64,000 nucleotides of DNA from Pseudofrankia coriaricola. GTDB taxonomy: Bacteria; Actinomycetota; Actinomycetes; Frankiales; Frankiaceae. The notes beneath the pieces are model-generated. The model saw only the letters and a program-made list of their open reading frames with translations, was not told the origin of the DNA and searched no databases. A program made the translations under genes and the position numbers. Every line of letters begins with the position of its first letter. Within the stretch, counting starts at the first letter, position 1. The stretch lies in contig NZ_MBLO01000274.1 in the NCBI RefSeq assembly GCF_001854805.1, positions 1 to 64,000 of the forward strand, in the 5' to 3' direction. Positions 40,738-50,545 of this stretch are shown one piece after another.

Positions 40738-42867
40738 TCAGCGGATGGGTGCCCAGCCAGCCTGATGAGCGCCGAGTGAGCTCGGCGGGCGGTCGTAGCC
40801 ATGAGTAGCGCCGCCGACGGAGCCGGCGGGCGCGATGTAGGAGAGTTCGCCGAACTCACTGCGCATCGTGCGCCGGTACGGGTCGATCTCGCCGTCCTTG
40901 GGTTCGGCCAGGTCGAACGTGTCGCGTTCGCCCAAGGACACGAGCCAGCGGCCGGTCTGCGCGAGCGAGATCCGCACGTGCCAGCTGCCGCCCTCGCCCT
41001 CGCGGCGCGCGAGCGCGGCCAGCACGCCGTGGGCGGCCAGATAGCCCGTGGCGTGGTCCAACGCCTGCGCGGGCAGTGGCACCGGCCGGTCTGACTCGCT
41101 CGCGCGGGCCCCGGCCAGCGCGATTCCCGACGCGGTCTGCACCAGGCTGTCGAAGCCACGCAGCCCGCTCCACGGGCCGACCCGGCCATAGGCGCTGATC
41201 GTCGCGACGACTATGCCCGGCCGGATCCTGGCCAGCGCCTCCGGCCCGAACCCGAGGCGGTCGAGTGCCTTGGGCCGGTAGGCCTGCACCACGACGTCCG
41301 CCTGCGCGACCAGCTCCCGTAGCCGGCGCGCGTCCGAGGCGACGCGCAGGTTCAGGAACGTGCTCCGCTTGCCGAAGCCGGTGTCGATCACCAGGGCGCG
41401 CGCATCCCCCAGGTGGGCGGCACCGACCCGCAGCACGTCTGCCCCGAACGAGGCCAACACCCGCCCGCATACCGGCCCGGCGATCACCCTTGTCATGTCC
41501 AGGACGCGCAGGCCGGCTGCCGGGCGGGATGGCGACGGACGGGCCTGCGCCTGCGCGGACAGCGCCTGCGCGGGCATCGCCGGCGCCCGTGTCCCCCGAG
41601 TCCGGCCCACGGCGGACGGCCCGCCGCGCACGTCCCCGGCGTCGCCGATCCGCGAGGTCTCCGCCAGCGGCAACCCGGCCACGGCCTGCCCGGCGGGGTG
41701 TGCCCACCACTCCCGCTCCTCGCGGGCCATCGAGGCGCACATGCCCATCGCCTGAAGCTCGGCCTCCAGGTCGGCCGCGTTGTACTGGGCCACCGCCCGG
41801 GCGACCGCGACCGGGTCCGCGTGCGTGCGGAGCAGGTCCAGCACCCCGGCCCGGTGGTGCGGCAGGTTGCAGTGCAACTGAACCCAGCGGCCGTCGCCGG
41901 CGCGGTAGTAGCCGGAGAGCGCGTCCCATGGGCTTGGCGCCGGCCGGCCGGCGATCCGCAGCAACCGCTCGCTGCGGAACGCGGCCGCGGCGTGCCGCGT
42001 GTCGACGCTGACCGGCGGGACGTCCTCGCCCGACCTGGCGGCCCACAGCTCGGCGGCGCCGTGCGCGGCCGCGGCGACGGAGATCGTGGCCGCGGCGGTC
42101 ACCCGGTAGAGGCTCGGCAGGACGTCGACCGGCCCGGTGACCGTGAGGCGCGCGGCCGCGCGTGGGTCGCCGACGACGTGGGCGAACTCGGTGAGGATCC
42201 CGGCGGTCTCCCTGACCGTCTCGTGATCTTCCTCCGTGTCGTGATCCTCCGCCGTGGCCGCCGTGGCCGCCGTGGCCGCCGTGGCCACTGCGGCCGGAGC
42301 AATCGGAGCAGCCGGGGGCAGCGTCTGGGCGTCGGCGTCCTCGTCCGGTTCGCCGGACTCGTCCGCGCCGGCCGTCGCGAGTGCCTGATCCGCGGTGTCC
42401 GCCTCGGCCGCCGCCTGGCCGGTGTCTACGGGCTCGTCCTCGTCCTCAGCTTCAGCCTCGGTCTGGCCAGCGCCGGCCTCGACTGGCTGGTCGGCCTGGT
42501 TTGTCTCGGGCTCGGTGGCCGTCGCCTGGCCGATGCCGTCGGCCTGGCCGTTGTCCGCGCCTTCGGCCGGGTCGATGGCTTCGGTGGGGTCCGTGGCTTC
42601 GGTGGGGTCGGTGGGGTCCGTGGCGGCGCCGTCCATCGCGTCGGCCTCGCCCACGCCGGTGACGCCGTCCTCGGCCGGGGTGCCGTCGTCGGCATCGAGG
42701 GTGCGGTCGGCCGTGATGGCGCTGTCCGAGACGTTGTTGTCCGCCGTGGTGGCGCCGCCCGCAACGGTCTCGTCGGTCGCGGTCTCGTCGGTCGCGGTCG
42801 CGACGGCCGCTGAGTCCGGGCGAGCCTCGTCGCGCGGCCGCGGTAGCTCATCCAGCTGGTCCGCCAT
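40738..42867 (-). CDS. CaiB/BaiF-type CoA-transferase with acidic N-terminal extension
   Basis: 709 residues. Residues 1 to about 205 are a disordered, acidic Thr/Ala/Glu/Asp-rich extension (TDPTDPTEATDPTEAIDPAE). The family III CoA-transferase part follows but in unusual order: the segment WDALSGYYRAGDGRWVQLHCNLPHHR, usually C-terminal, comes first (near 330), and the segment LRVLDMTRVIAGPVCGRVLASFGADVLRVG, normally N-terminal, comes near 460. The catalytic Asp candidate is D573 in GFDSLVQTASGI. The class moves CoA between carboxylic acids; the substrate is unknown. ATG 42867 is chosen because GGTGGGGAG precedes it directly. Single gene. Confidence 0.85.
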   Translation of the reverse strand: MADQLDELPRPRDEARPDSAAVATATDETATDETVAGGATTADNNVSDSAITADRTLDADDGTPAEDGVTGVGEADAMDGAATDPTDPTEATDPTEAIDPAEGADNGQADGIGQATATEPETNQADQPVEAGAGQTEAEAEDEDEPVDTGQAAAEADTADQALATAGADESGEPDEDADAQTLPPAAPIAPAAVATAATAATAATAEDHDTEEDHETVRETAGILTEFAHVVGDPRAAARLTVTGPVDVLPSLYRVTAAATISVAAAAHGAAELWAARSGEDVPPVSVDTRHAAAAFRSERLLRIAGRPAPSPWDALSGYYRAGDGRWVQLHCNLPHHRAGVLDLLRTHADPVAVARAVAQYNAADLEAELQAMGMCASMAREEREWWAHPAGQAVAGLPLAETSRIGDAGDVRGGPSAVGRTRGTRAPAMPAQALSAQAQARPSPSRPAAGLRVLDMTRVIAGPVCGRVLASFGADVLRVGAAHLGDARALVIDTGFGKRSTFLNLRVASDARRLRELVAQADVVVQAYRPKALDRLGFGPEALARIRPGIVVATISAYGRVGPWSGLRGFDSLVQTASGIALAGARASESDRPVPLPAQALDHATGYLAAHGVLAALARREGEGGSWHVRISLAQTGRWLVSLGERDTFDLAEPKDGEIDPYRRTMRSEFGELSYIAPAGSVGGATHGYDRPPSSLGAHQAGWAPIR

Positions 42868-43091
42868 CTCCCCACCCACCTCAGCGCCCGTCCGGATCAC
42901 CGCTGTCTACCCCGCACCTGATGTCCGACAGTGGGCGGTTCGCCACGCACAGCATCGCATCAGTTGCGACAGTATCCGGCACAACGGCCCAACCAGGACC
43001 ATCATGACGAGGGGAAGCGCTTTCGTGGTGCTCGGGGAGACCGCGGGGACCCAATTCGGCGAAAAGCCGGCCCGAGCGTTGGGCCTGGAGG

Positions 43092-43166
43092 AACTTAGTG
43101 CTTCTGGGGACGGGGGCCTCCGGAGGTGCGAAGGAGGAGCATTTTCGCACCTCCTTTGGCCCTCTA
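43092..43166. repeat. 70-bp palindromic element, family 1 (copy E, inverted)
   Basis: Hairpin GGAGGTGCGAA (43123-43133) / TTCGCACCTCC (43145-43155), flanked by TTAGTGCTTCTGGGG and TTTGGCCCTCTAG. It is in the orientation of copy A and opposite to B, C and D. It lies between the CoA-transferase and J-domain genes, both of whose 5' ends face it. The rest of 42868-43248 shows no supported gene. Confidence 0.9.
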
Positions 43167-43248
43167 GGAGGGCGGCACCAAGGAGGCCGGTCGAAGAGGC
43201 TCGGCCGCCCGGCGGGCGGCGACGCGATGCGCGCGGGAGGGAGAGCGC

Positions 43249-43881
43249 ATGGCCAGGCGGACCTCGTTGTACGACCTGCTCGGTGTGTCCCCATCCGCGA
43301 CTTCCGACGAGATCAGAGCGGCCTACCGCCGAGCCGCCCGAGTACTGCACCCGGACGCCGGCGGTTCGGCGGCGGCCTTCGAGCGGCTCACCATCGCCTA
43401 CCACATCCTCGCCGACCCGGCGTACCGCTCCGACTACGACAGCTACCTCGCCGGCGGTGGCGGCACCGCCTCCGGCGGGAGCGCCAGGGGACCGCGGCGG
43501 GGCGCCCCACCGGGCACGGGTGCCGCGCCAGGCGGGCCCGCCGACACGGCGGCCAGGAGAGACGCCGCCGGCCGGCACCGTCCACCGGGCGATCGTCCTG
43601 GCTCAGATCGTCCTGGCTCGACGGAGAGCTTCCCCGGAGTGAGCCGCGCCGCGCGGCGCGGCTACCTGGCGATGATGAGCGTCGCCCTCACCCTGTTCAT
43701 CCTGGCCGGCACCGTCGTGCGCCCCGCCTCGGTGCCGGCGGCGATCGCCATGGCCCTGGTCGCGATGGTGATCCCCCCGGTCGCCGCCATCGTTGTGAAC
43801 CGCCTCCGCGCCCACCCGGTGGACCGTCCCGGGGCGCGCGCGACCGACCACGACGCCACCGAGGACCAGAGCGGGCGCTGA
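43249..43881 (+). CDS. Membrane-anchored J-domain protein
   Basis: 210 residues. N-terminal J domain (about 5-65): LYDLLGVSPSATSDEIRAAYRRAARVLHPDAGG with the HPD tripeptide at 34-36, then FERLTIAYHILADPAYRSDYDSYL. A Gly/Pro/Ala linker leads to two membrane segments (YLAMMSVALTLFILAGTVV and VPAAIAMALVAMVIPPVAAIVV) and a hydrophilic end. It presumably recruits a DnaK-type ATPase to the membrane; the Hsp70-like protein in this window is a possible but unproven partner. GGGAGGGAGAG precedes the ATG. Confidence 0.92.
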   Translation: MARRTSLYDLLGVSPSATSDEIRAAYRRAARVLHPDAGGSAAAFERLTIAYHILADPAYRSDYDSYLAGGGGTASGGSARGPRRGAPPGTGAAPGGPADTAARRDAAGRHRPPGDRPGSDRPGSTESFPGVSRAARRGYLAMMSVALTLFILAGTVVRPASVPAAIAMALVAMVIPPVAAIVVNRLRAHPVDRPGARATDHDATEDQSGR

Positions 43882-43923
43882 GTTTCGGCGCGTGGCGGGG
43901 CGCGGTCTTCCTATCCTCTGGTT

Positions 43924-44154
43924 ATGCCGAGATACGACTACCGCTGCCGGGTCTGCGACGCCTCCTTTGAGGTGCGTCGCGGCATCCAAGAGGACGCGCC
44001 GGCCTCATCCGTGTCCTGCCCTGCCGGCCACTCGGAGACCTCCAGGGTCTTCTCCGCCGTGGCGGTCTCCCGCGGAGCCGCCGCGCCGATCGGGGCGCCC
44101 GCTCCCACCGGCGGCGGTGGGGGCTGCTGCGGCGGCGGCTGCGGCTGCCACTGA
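43924..44154 (+). CDS. FmdB-type zinc-ribbon protein
   Basis: 76 residues: PRYDYRCRVCDASFEVRRG with the CxxC pair C8/C11, then SVSCPAGHSETSRVFS. The second half of the ribbon here is C32 with H36 where the usual second CxxC would be, giving a CCCH-type site. The C-terminus is Gly/Cys-rich (GGGGGCCGGGCGCH). Members are small putative regulatory proteins, first noted next to formamidase/amidase genes; function unknown. Codirectional with the J-domain gene, 42 bases after it, so they may be cotranscribed. Confidence 0.88.
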   Translation: MPRYDYRCRVCDASFEVRRGIQEDAPASSVSCPAGHSETSRVFSAVAVSRGAAAPIGAPAPTGGGGGCCGGGCGCH

Positions 44155-44799
44155 CGGAGGCACGAGTACGCCGTCACGGACGGAGGCGCGGCATACCGTC
44201 GCCCCGTTCCTCGCGGCTGACTGTCCGCACTGCCGACGAGGCTGTGGGTGACCTCGTCTGGAGGGCCGAACGAGGGTCTGACCAGGGCCGGCCGCGCCGG
44301 GCGGCTTGCTGTTCTGGGCGGTAGTTGAGGTCCAGGGCGATGGCCGGGCCCCGGCCGGGCCCCGGCCGCGCGTGAGCGGGCGGCCCGCGGGGCGGGCCGT
44401 GGGTGGGGCTGGGATGGCTCAAGTGGGTGAGAAGGGTTGGTGTGGTGCGTGTTGCGGGGTGCGGTTGCCGGGCGTGCTTGATGAACGGACGCGTTGCCAA
44501 AGTGCCTGGTTTGTGTCCTGCATGTAACAACACCTCAACGGACCTACCCGTTCGGTCGCGGGAGGGCTAGGTTTCCGCCAACTCGGCGGGGTCATGCCAG
44601 GGGGCGCCGGAAGTCACCTTCGGCGCGCTGGTGGCGCACGTCGAGGCAATGAGACCGAAGCGGTTCCGATCACCATGACCGGTGCCCGCATCCTCCGCGG
44701 CCGTTGACAGCCCGCCGGAATCGTCTGGCGGATCGTCGTGGCTCGCGGTTCGGGGGCGTCACGCCGGCGGGGTCGTCCGGCACACGTAGGAGGAAGTTG
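44155..44799. other. Leader region of the liv operon
   Basis: 645 bases without a supported gene. A GC-rich self-complementary patch (CCGGGCCCCGGCCGGGCCCC, about 44345-44375) is the main structure. The stretch 44510-44700 is more A/T-rich and probably holds the livK promoter. The GTAAC...TCAAC pattern near 44524 is too weak to call a GlnR site. Confidence 0.4.
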
Positions 44800-45981
44800 A
44801 TGGCAAGACGCAGGCTCCTGGGCGCGCTGGCGCTCGCGACGGCGGTATCGCTCACCGCCGCCGCCTGTGGCAGCGATGACGGAGACTCGAACGGTGGCTC
44901 AGGCAGCGGCAAGCCGAGCTACACCATCGGCTTCCAGGGCCCGCTGTCCGGCGACAACCAGCAGCTGGGCATCAACGGCGAGGACGGCTTCAAGCTCGCC
45001 ATCGACGAGGCGAACAAGAAGGGCGACCTTCCGTTCGAGCTGAAGACCGTCAGCTCCGACGACGTCGGCAGCCCCGACCAGGCTCCGGCCGCGGCGCAGA
45101 AGCTCGTCGACAACAAGGACGTCATCGCGCTCGTCGGCCCGATGTTCTCCGGCGCCACGAAGGCCAGCGAGCAGTTCTTCACCGAGGCGAACCTGCTGTC
45201 GGTGAGCCCGTCGGCGACCAACCCGACGCTGACCTCGCTCGGCTTCAAGACGTTCTTCCGGGTCATCCCGTCCGACGACGTCCAGGGCCAGGCCGTCGCC
45301 AACTACATCTCCAAGGCGCTCAAGCCGACCAAGGTGTACTCGGTGGATGACGCCAGCGAGTACGGCACCGGCCTGTCCAAGGTCATCGAGGGGCAGCTGA
45401 AGGCGAACGGCACCACGTACGTTCACGACAGCGTGAACCCGACCAAGGACTACACGTCCGAGGCCACCAAGCTCGTCGCCGAGAAGCCGGAAGTGATCTA
45501 CTACTCCGGCTACTACGCGGAGTTCGCGCTGTTCACCAAGGCGCTGAAGGACAAGGGCTACACCGGCAAGATCCTCTCCGGTGACGGCTCGCTCGACCCG
45601 CAGTTCGTCGCGCAGGCCGGTGCGGCCGCCGCCGAGGGCGCCCTGATCAGCTGCCCGTGCCTCTGGGCCCAGGCGGACCCGAACGCCGCTGGCTTCGTCA
45701 GCGCCTACAAGGCGCTCAACGGCCAGGACCCGGGCACCTACTCGGCCGAGGCGTACGACGCGGCCAACGCGATCATCGAGGTCCTCAAGAAGCTCGGCCC
45801 CGGCGCTGACCGTGCCGCCGTGTCCGAGGCCTTCAAGACCACCGACTACAAGGGCCTGACCAAGCAGATCAAGTTCACCGACAAGGGCGAGGTCAACGAC
45901 CAGGCCGTCTTCATCTACACCGTGAAGAGCGGCGAGATCAGCCTGGTCGGCCCGGTGTCGAAGCTGGTCCCGACCAGCTGA
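44800..45981 (+). CDS. livK: Branched-chain amino-acid-type ABC transporter, solute-binding lipoprotein
   Basis: Extracytoplasmic binding lipoprotein, 393 residues. Signal peptide RRRLLGALALATAVSLTAAACGS with lipobox TAAAC, then the type I periplasmic-binding fold: YTIGFQGPLSGDNQQLGINGEDGFKLAIDEAN, VIALVGPMFSGATKASEQFF, SVSPSATNPTL, FFRVIPSDDVQGQAVANYI. The ligand may be branched-chain amino acids, or amides, urea or short peptides; the sequence does not decide. GTAGGAGGAAG gives an excellent ribosome site before ATG 44800. First gene of a five-gene import cluster but separated from livH by a very strong hairpin. Confidence 0.95.
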   Translation: MARRRLLGALALATAVSLTAAACGSDDGDSNGGSGSGKPSYTIGFQGPLSGDNQQLGINGEDGFKLAIDEANKKGDLPFELKTVSSDDVGSPDQAPAAAQKLVDNKDVIALVGPMFSGATKASEQFFTEANLLSVSPSATNPTLTSLGFKTFFRVIPSDDVQGQAVANYISKALKPTKVYSVDDASEYGTGLSKVIEGQLKANGTTYVHDSVNPTKDYTSEATKLVAEKPEVIYYSGYYAEFALFTKALKDKGYTGKILSGDGSLDPQFVAQAGAAAAEGALISCPCLWAQADPNAAGFVSAYKALNGQDPGTYSAEAYDAANAIIEVLKKLGPGADRAAVSEAFKTTDYKGLTKQIKFTDKGEVNDQAVFIYTVKSGEISLVGPVSKLVPTS

Positions 45982-45998
45982 CCAATCGGTCGACCGGT

Positions 45999-46041
45999 GA
46001 GGACCCCCGCCGCGCGCCTCGCGCCCGCGGCGGGGGTCCTC
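45999..46041 (+). terminator. Strong hairpin between livK and livH
   Basis: Perfect 16-base arms GAGGACCCCCGCCGCG / CGCGGCGGGGGTCCTC with an 11-base loop, 17 bases after the livK stop. It likely terminates most transcripts so that the binding protein is made in excess of the membrane components, or protects the livK mRNA end. No further gene in 46042-46401. Confidence 0.8.
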
Positions 46042-46401
46042 ACTCGGCAGGTTCGCGGCGGTCGGGCGGCGGGCGCATGCGTCCGCCGCCCGCTCCGATG
46101 TTCGCGGCAGGCCGGTGAGCAGCGCGGCCCTCCTGGTCTGGTGGGCCCGCCGCTGACCGGGCCCGTCGCGGCGGTCGGGCACCGTGACCGGCCATGGTGG
46201 CCCGCTGGTCCATCGAGGAGCGAGTGACCGCGTGGCGGCGGCCGGCTCCGGCCGCGAGCCCCGGATCCTGAGTAATGATGTTGCCTGCCTGGTGCGCGGC
46301 CATGTCCTGGTCAGGTACGCAGGTTGGAACGACCTTGCCTCGGGCTGTGCGGCCCTGGTCCGCCGCGCCGTGGCGGCAGATGATATTGACAAGGCGGATG
46401 C

Positions 46402-47334
46402 ATGGGCTTCGTCCACCAGTTCTGGCAGCTGACCATCGACGGGCTGATGTCCGGCTCGCTGTACGCTGTGATCGCGCTTGGCTACACGCTGGTGTACGGC
46501 GTTCTGCAGCTGATCAACTTCGCGCACAGTGAAGTGTTCATGCTGGGCGCGTTCGGCGGCCTGTTCGCGGCCAGGGAGCTGGTCAACAACTTCAGCGATA
46601 CCCCGTCCGGCATGGCGTCCGTGGGGATTGTCCTGGTGGGCCTCGCTGTCGGCGCGCTGTGCGGCGCCGCCGCCGCGTTCACCCTCGAGCGAGTCGCCTA
46701 CCGGCCGCTGCGCAAGCGGAACGCGCCCCGGCTGGCCTACCTGATCAGCGCCATCGGCGCCTCGCTGTTCGCCGTGAACATGGCCGGCAAGCTGTGGGAG
46801 CGCCAGAACGTGACCATGGAGCTTCCGTTCACCAACGGCACCGTCTTCCACGTCTTCAGCGCTGAGGTCAACACCAAGACGCTGGTGATCATCCTGGTGG
46901 CGGCGGTGATGCTGGTCCTGCTCGACACGCTCGTCGCCCGTACCCGGCTCGGCCAGAGCATCCGCGCCGTCGCGCAGGACGCCGACACCGCGACCCTCAT
47001 GGGCGTCAACGTCGAGCGGGTGATCCTGCTGACGTTCATCATCGGCGGGCTGCTCGCCGGCGCCGGCGGATTCCTGTATGCGATGACCTTCAGCGCCTCG
47101 AACAACATGGGCTTCATCCCCGGCGTCAAGGCGTTCACCGCCGCCGTGCTCGGCGGCATCGGCAACGTGCGCGGGGCCATGCTCGGCGGCATCGTGCTCG
47201 GCCTGGTCGAAAGCTACGGCGGCTACGTCTTCCAGGCCTCCTACAAGGACGTCATCGCCTTCCTGGTGCTGGTACTGATCCTTATGGTCAGGCCGACCGG
47301 CCTGTTGGGCGAGCGGCTGGGGAGGGCGGCATGA
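46402..47334 (+). CDS. livH: Branched-chain amino-acid ABC transporter permease LivH
   Basis: 310-residue polytopic permease. Typical motifs: GLMSGSLYAVIALGYTLVYGVLQLINFAHSEVFMLGAF, ERVAYRPLRKRNAPRLAYLISAIG, TRLGQSIRAVAQDADTATLMGVNVERVILLTFIIGG, FTAAVLGGIGNVRGAMLGGIVLGLVES. About eight membrane segments. AAGGCGG precedes ATG. Its stop overlaps livM (ATGA), so the two are translationally coupled. Confidence 0.96.
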   Translation: MGFVHQFWQLTIDGLMSGSLYAVIALGYTLVYGVLQLINFAHSEVFMLGAFGGLFAARELVNNFSDTPSGMASVGIVLVGLAVGALCGAAAAFTLERVAYRPLRKRNAPRLAYLISAIGASLFAVNMAGKLWERQNVTMELPFTNGTVFHVFSAEVNTKTLVIILVAAVMLVLLDTLVARTRLGQSIRAVAQDADTATLMGVNVERVILLTFIIGGLLAGAGGFLYAMTFSASNNMGFIPGVKAFTAAVLGGIGNVRGAMLGGIVLGLVESYGGYVFQASYKDVIAFLVLVLILMVRPTGLLGERLGRAA

Positions 47335-48734
47335 GCACGACCTCGGCGACTCCCGCCACCCCGTCGGTGGCGCCAACCCCGCCACCGTCACAACCGGGCG
47401 GCGCGGCGGCGCTCGGCCGCGCGGCCGCCGCGGCGCTGTTCAGCCTGGCGGGGCTGCGTCAGCTGGGCGTCTGCGTTCTGATCGGGCTCACCCTCGCCCT
47501 CATGACCGGCCCCAACGGCAAGGCGGCGGAACCACTGGGCGCCGTCCGGCACGCCATCCTCGCGCCGCGGATCGTCACCTACCTGATCATCGCCGCCGTG
47601 CTGTGGCTGCTCATCGCGCTCTGGCCGCTCGCTCGCCCTCTGTGGTCGATGGGCCAGGCGGCGGCCCGCGGGCCGGTGACGGCCGTGGCCCAGCAGCGCT
47701 TCGCCCCGCTCGGCCTGAACCTCGCGCTGCTGATCGTGGCGATCATCATGCCGATGTTCTTCTCGAACGCGGCGGTCACGTGGATGGTCGACGGCGTCGG
47801 GATCTACGCGCTGCTCGCGCTCGGCCTCAACGTCGTCATCGGCTACGCCGGCATGCTCGACCTGGGCTACATCGCCTTCTTCGCGATCGGCGCCTACACG
47901 ACGGCGTACTTCACCTCCAAGACCGCGATCTCGGCTCACTTCCCGGTCTCGCTCAACCCGTTCTTCGTCTTCCCGATCGCGTTCGTCCTCGCGGCGGTCG
48001 CCGGCGTCCTCCTCGGCGCCCCGACGCTGCGGCTGCGCGGTGACTACCTGGCGATCGTCACGCTGGGCTTCGGCGAGATCATCCAGCTGATCGCGAACAA
48101 CTCGCACTGGACCAACGGGCCGCGCGGCGCGTTCGGCGTCCCGCACCTGTCGATCCACCTCCTCGGGATCAACTACTCCTGGAAGCTCGATCCGAAGCCG
48201 TACTACTACCTGCTGCTGGCGATCATCGTGTTGGTGATGATCGCCTTTGGCCGGCTGGAACGGTCGCGGATCGGCCGGGCCTGGGCGGCCATCCGGGAGG
48301 ACGAGATCGCGGCCGAGGCGACGGGTGTGCCGACGCTGCGGCTGAAACTGCTGGCGTTCGCGATCGGCGCGTCGGTGTCCGGCTTCGCCGGTGTGCTGTT
48401 CGCGAGCAAGCAGTTCTTCAACCCGCAGATCTTCAGCCTGCAGGCGTCGTTCCTCGTGGTCACGATCGTGATCTTCGGCGGGATGGGCAACCGGCTGGGC
48501 GTCGTCGTCGGTTCGGTCGTCCTGCAGGGGCTCGCCTTCTACCTGCGTGACAAGGTGCCGGCGACGGACCGGTTCATCTACTTCGGCGCGGTGGTGATCG
48601 TCATGATGATCTTCCGTCCGCAGGGCATCGTCCCCTCGCGGCGCCGCAAGCGTGAGATCAGCCTCGCCGAGCACGGGGTCGGTCATGCCGACTCGCTGGG
48701 CAGCGCGCCGACCTCGGAGAGCGGGGCCCGATGA
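47331..48734 (+). CDS. livM: Branched-chain amino-acid ABC transporter permease LivM
   Basis: 467-residue permease partner of LivH. The core (about 135-440) has GLNVVIGYAGMLDLGYIAFFAIGAYTTA, GAPTLRLRGDYLAIVTLGFGEIIQ, WAAIREDEIAAEATGV, FGGMGNRLGVVVGSVV and FRPQGIVPSRRRK. It is longer than the usual 320-360 residues because of an N-terminal extension of about 120 residues with two additional hydrophobic segments and a Pro/Thr/Ser-rich start, a form common in actinobacteria. ATG overlaps the livH stop and its own stop overlaps livG. Confidence 0.96.
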   Translation: MSTTSATPATPSVAPTPPPSQPGGAAALGRAAAAALFSLAGLRQLGVCVLIGLTLALMTGPNGKAAEPLGAVRHAILAPRIVTYLIIAAVLWLLIALWPLARPLWSMGQAAARGPVTAVAQQRFAPLGLNLALLIVAIIMPMFFSNAAVTWMVDGVGIYALLALGLNVVIGYAGMLDLGYIAFFAIGAYTTAYFTSKTAISAHFPVSLNPFFVFPIAFVLAAVAGVLLGAPTLRLRGDYLAIVTLGFGEIIQLIANNSHWTNGPRGAFGVPHLSIHLLGINYSWKLDPKPYYYLLLAIIVLVMIAFGRLERSRIGRAWAAIREDEIAAEATGVPTLRLKLLAFAIGASVSGFAGVLFASKQFFNPQIFSLQASFLVVTIVIFGGMGNRLGVVVGSVVLQGLAFYLRDKVPATDRFIYFGAVVIVMMIFRPQGIVPSRRRKREISLAEHGVGHADSLGSAPTSESGAR

Positions 48735-49671
48735 GCAAGCACCGCGCGGCGGGCCCCGGGCGTGCCGTTCTTGTTCCCGGTGGCCCCGGCGGCGAGAGCC
48801 CGGCCGGGGATCCCGGCGCCGACCTGGTGGTCGACGCGCGCGACCTGACGCTGCGCTTCGGTGGCGTGACCAGCCTCGACGGGGTGACGCTGCGGCATCA
48901 TCGCGGCGAGATCCTCGCCGTCATCGGCCCGAACGGCGCCGGTAAGACGTCGCTGTTCAACTGCCTGACCGGTGCCTACAAGCCGCAGCAGGGCTCGGTG
49001 GCGTTCTCGCCGGAACCGGGCAGGTCGCACTCCATCGTCGGGAAGACGCCGCACTCGATCACCAAGCTCGGCGTCGCGCGGACGTTCCAGAACATCCGCC
49101 TGTTCCCCGCGCTGTCCGCGCTGGAGAACGTCCAGATCGGCGTCGAGATGCGCCAGCGCTACGGCTCGATCGGCGCGATCCTCGGAACGCCCCGGATGCG
49201 GCGCGAGGAGCGTTCCGGGGTCGAGAAGTCGATCGAGCTGCTCGAGCTGGTCGGGCTGCGCCACCGGGTTCACGAGCTTTCCGCGTCGTTGCCGTACGGT
49301 GAGCAGCGCCGGCTGGAGATCGCCCGCGCGCTCGGCACCGGCCCGAAGCTGCTGCTGCTCGACGAGCCCGCGGCCGGCACCAACCCGTCGGAGAAGCTGG
49401 AGCTCGCGGAACTGATCCGCACGATCGCCGGTACGGGTGTCTCGGTGCTGCTGATCGAGCACGACATGCGCCTGGTCATGTCGGTCGCGGCGAACGTCAC
49501 TGTGCTGAACTTCGGGCGGGTCATCGCGCACGGCACGCCGGCGGAGGTCCAGCGTGACCCGGCCGTGGTGGAGGCGTACCTCGGCACCCAGGACGACGAC
49601 TCCGTCGGCGAGAGTGACGCGCCCGCGGGAGATCTCGTTGGCAATGGCGGTACCGGAAGGGACCAGCACTG

Positions 49672-49672
<1 letters not shown>
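48731..49672 (+). CDS. livG: Branched-chain amino-acid ABC transporter ATPase LivG
   Basis: 313-residue ATPase. Walker A IGPNGAGKTSLFN, LivG-specific LGVARTFQNIRLFPALSALENVQIG, signature SASLPYGEQRRLEIARALG, Walker B LLLLDEPAAGTNPSE, and LIEHDMRLVMSV. N-terminal 35 residues are an extra Gly/Pro/Arg segment, and the C-terminus extends beyond the fold with an acidic tail. ATGA overlap with livM. Confidence 0.96.
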
Positions 49673-50418
<746 letters not shown>

Positions 50419-50545
50419 CGGCGTAGCGTCCATCGGCACGTCCGGCACCTCCGTGGCTGGCAGCCAATGGGCGGGGACCCCGCGGCCGGGCTGGCGCAGA
50501 AAGAAAATGTCGGCGCTGTCGGGAACTCGACGGCCGGGCGGGCCG

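Noticed and set aside
42395-43642. Open reading across the CoA-transferase gap and J-domain gene on the plus strand
   Set aside because: Overlaps two genes with clear families; its own sequence is a frame shadow and passes through a palindromic element.
44524-44539. GlnR binding site upstream of livK
   Set aside because: GTAAC-N6-TCAAC matches only part of the actinobacterial pattern, with no second pair; too weak to call.
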